A DNA stretch of 7,692 nucleotides from an uncultured Methanobrevibacter sp. (GTDB taxonomy: Archaea; Methanobacteriota; Methanobacteria; Methanobacteriales; Methanobacteriaceae). This document shows positions 6,322-7,692 of the stretch, piece after piece. A program made the translations under genes and the position numbers. The notes beneath the pieces are model-generated. The model searched no databases and had not been told where the DNA came from. It saw only the letters and a program-made list of their open reading frames with translations. Numbering within the stretch: position 1 is the first letter of the stretch; the number at the start of each line of letters is the position of its first letter. The stretch lies in assembly GCF_937898925.1 (NCBI RefSeq), contig NZ_CALDKF010000081.1, forward strand, positions 1-7,692. The letters are read 5' to 3'.

Positions 6322-6410
6322 AAAAATTTAAAAATTTAAAAAAATAGAATATAAAAATTTGAATGAATGATAAATCATTAGATCTATCAAAATTATTCAA
6401 TAATGGAAAT

Positions 6411-6457
6411 TTAAAAAAAATAATTAAAGAAATAAAAAATTTATTTCTTAATTATTT
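6411..6457 (-). terminator. cysK terminator, long hairpin with U-tract
   Basis: TAATTAA (6421-6427) plus GAAATAAA (6429-6436) pairs with TTTATTTC (6440-6447) plus TTAATTA (6448-6454). The loop is three bases, and only A6428 is bulged. Three more A-T pairs extend the stem to 6418-6457. On the minus strand a run of eight T follows, partly as the stem's own end. This is the strongest hairpin in the window and lies about 50 bases past the cysK stop, separating cysK from the cysE operon. Confidence 0.75.
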
Positions 6458-6508
6458 ACTTAATGTTCAATACTTATCAACATTTATCCAGTTAGAACTT
6501 ATTGGAAT

Positions 6509-7498
6509 TTAGTTAGATGGGAAAATGGAATCATCATATGCATCGTATAATTCCTTAAATACCCATTCAGTAGATAAGTATCTTTCACCAGTATCTGGTA
6601 AAATAACTACAATGGTTTTGCCTTTATTTTCTGGACGTTTTGCAAGTTCTAAACCTGCCCAAGTAGCTGCTCCAGAAGAAATACCTGTGAAAATACCTTC
6701 TTCACGAGCTAATTTCAATAAAGTGGATCCAGCATCTTCATCTTTTACTGGAATGACTTCATCAATAAGGTCTCTTTCTAAAACTCCTGGAACAAATCCT
6801 GGTCCAATACCTTGGATTTTATGAGGTCCTTTAACACCTTTACCTAAAGTTTGGGAAGTTTCAGGCTCTACAGCAACAGCTTTGAATTCTGGTTTCAATT
6901 CTTTAATATACTGTGCAATACCAGTTACAGTACCCCCGGTTCCAGCAGCAGATACAACAATGTCAACTTTACCGTCAGTATCCCTGTAGATTTCAGGACC
7001 AGTAGTCAATCTGTGGATTTCAGAGTTTGCCTTATTCTCAAATTGTTGTGGAATAAATGAATTTGGAGTGTTTTCTGCAAGTTCTGCAGCTTTAGCAATA
7101 GCTCCACCCATACCTTCACTACCTGGAGTTAAAACAATCTCTGCACCGAATACCGCAAGCAATTTTCTCCTTTCAATAGACATGGTTTCAGGCATAGTCA
7201 ATATTAATTTGTAACCTTTAGCAGCTGCTACAAAGGAAAGACCAATACCTGTATTACCACTTGTAGGCTCAATAATTACAGTATCCTTATTGATTTTACC
7301 TTCTTTTTCAGCAGCTTCAATTAAAGAAACCGCTACACGATCTTTTACACTACTTACTGGGTTAAAAGCTTCAATCTTTACAAGCACATCAGCTTCTAAA
7401 CCTTCTGTTAATTTATTTAATCTTACAAGAGGAGTGTTACCGATTGCTTCGGTAATATCGTTTGCTACCCCTCTTTTTAATTCAGGAATATTTACCAT
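6509..7498 (-). CDS. cysK: Cysteine synthase (O-acetylserine sulfhydrylase)
   Basis: This PLP enzyme of fold type II replaces the acetyl group of O-acetylserine with sulfide to give L-cysteine and acetate. With the ATG start the protein has 329 residues, slightly above the usual 305-325. Visible landmarks are AIGNTPLVRL near the N-terminus, NPVSSVKDR with the PLP-binding Lys52, TSGNTG (79-84) binding the substrate carboxylate, GTGGT (186-190) as the phosphate cradle, QGIG (229-232), SSGA (274-277) and PDTGERY (301-307). There is no regulatory CBS domain, and the motif set fits CysK more than cystathionine beta-synthase, although substrate range (for example O-phosphoserine) is not settled by sequence. 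An in-frame GTG at 7507 would add three residues, but ATG 7498 is preferred because GTGAT lies just upstream of it. The gene is monocistronic here, with its own promoter region and terminator, upstream of cysE. Confidence 0.94.
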   Translation of the reverse strand: MVNIPELKRGVANDITEAIGNTPLVRLNKLTEGLEADVLVKIEAFNPVSSVKDRVAVSLIEAAEKEGKINKDTVIIEPTSGNTGIGLSFVAAAKGYKLILTMPETMSIERRKLLAVFGAEIVLTPGSEGMGGAIAKAAELAENTPNSFIPQQFENKANSEIHRLTTGPEIYRDTDGKVDIVVSAAGTGGTVTGIAQYIKELKPEFKAVAVEPETSQTLGKGVKGPHKIQGIGPGFVPGVLERDLIDEVIPVKDEDAGSTLLKLAREEGIFTGISSGAATWAGLELAKRPENKGKTIVVILPDTGERYLSTEWVFKELYDAYDDSIFPSN

Positions 7499-7502
7499 AT
7501 TA

Positions 7503-7507
7503 ATCAC
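7503..7507 (-). promoter_or_regulatory. Ribosome binding site that decides the cysK start
   Basis: GTGAT, four bases before ATG 7498, matches the 3' part of the methanogen Shine-Dalgarno sequence AGGAGGTGATC. The in-frame GTG at 7505-7507 is part of this site and has no ribosome site of its own upstream, so it is unlikely to be the start. Confidence 0.55.
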
Positions 7508-7591
7508 ATCAAAAAATTTTCATAATAATACAATCTATAATTATTAAAAAATATAAAAAATAAAATTTGTTAATCTATGCTAAATCCCTTC

Positions 7592-7630
7592 TAATAACAA
7601 ATAGATAATATAATTTATTTTATATATCTA
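7592..7630 (-). promoter_or_regulatory. cysK promoter with the 10-mer shared with cysE
   Basis: On the minus strand AGATATATAAAAT (TATA core 7619-7626) predicts transcription start near 7598. TTTGTTATTA at 7592-7601 sits exactly there, 18 bases from the TATA core. A complementary TAACAAA lies downstream on the same strand at 7566-7572; together they could form an 8-base-pair stem with a 21-base loop at the 5' end of the transcript. The leader would be about 103 nt. Confidence 0.5.
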
Positions 7631-7672
7631 TTTAATAATTTATTTTATTTAAAATTTCAACAAAAGTTAAAA

Positions 7673-7690
7673 ATATAACAATTGTTATAT
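7673..7690. repeat. 18-base perfect palindrome at the window edge
   Basis: ATATAACAATTGTTATAT reads the same on both strands. Its halves contain TAACAA and TTGTTA, the core of the element at the cysE and cysK starts, but in the opposite relative orientation. It lies about 50 bases upstream of the cysK TATA box, so it could be a distal regulator site for cysK or part of whatever gene lies beyond the edge. Confidence 0.45.
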
Positions 7691-7692
7691 AA

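Larger units (their letters stand above)
6188..6508. other. Spacer between cysK and cysE
   Basis: From right to left this 321-base spacer holds the cysK terminator (6411-6457), two short palindromes (AATGAT-AA-ATCATT at 6366-6379 and ATTATT-C-AATAAT at 6392-6404), and the cysE promoter with its dyad (6269-6321). The rest is a cysE leader of about 98 nt that contains a weak further TTGTTA-like element at 6219-6232. No reading frame or RNA gene is seen. Confidence 0.6.

Overview
The window is archaeal and most likely from Methanobacteriaceae, probably Methanobrevibacter. Three things point there. The first 32 bases are the 5' end of an archaeal-type 16S rRNA gene read leftward. The spacers are extremely AT-rich, between clearly less AT-rich genes. 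The genes use strong AGGAGGTGA-type Shine-Dalgarno sites together with TTTATATA-type TATA boxes. The species cannot be named from this sequence alone.

All five protein genes and the rRNA are on the minus strand, so the reading order runs from the right edge to the left. (1) cysK, O-acetylserine sulfhydrylase (6509-7498), with its own promoter region and a strong hairpin terminator. (2) cysE, serine O-acetyltransferase (5447-6187), followed after 23 bases by (3) a small helix-turn-helix protein with a cysteine-rich tail (5043-5423); these two look like one operon ending in a hairpin plus U-tract. (4) cysS, cysteinyl-tRNA synthetase (3433-4893), with its own leader. (5) A fused alpha-beta ADP-forming acyl-CoA (acetyl-CoA) synthetase (810-2909). 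(6) About 780 bases of rRNA leader and spacer, then the 16S start.

Genes 1 to 4 form a cysteine island. CysE makes O-acetylserine, CysK turns it into cysteine with sulfide, CysS charges tRNA-Cys with that cysteine, and the small DNA-binding protein is a natural candidate to control the set. The most interesting signal is regulatory: cysE and cysK carry the same 10-mer, TTTGTTATTA, about 20 bases downstream of their TATA boxes, where transcription should start. Each copy has a complementary TAACAAA partner, and each transcript would have a leader of about 100 nt. No mobile element, CRISPR array, tRNA gene or clearly novel multigene system is visible. The candidates for new biology are the shared cys operator or leader, a helically phased repeat in front of cysS, and a consensus plus-strand promoter (543-557) with no gene behind it.
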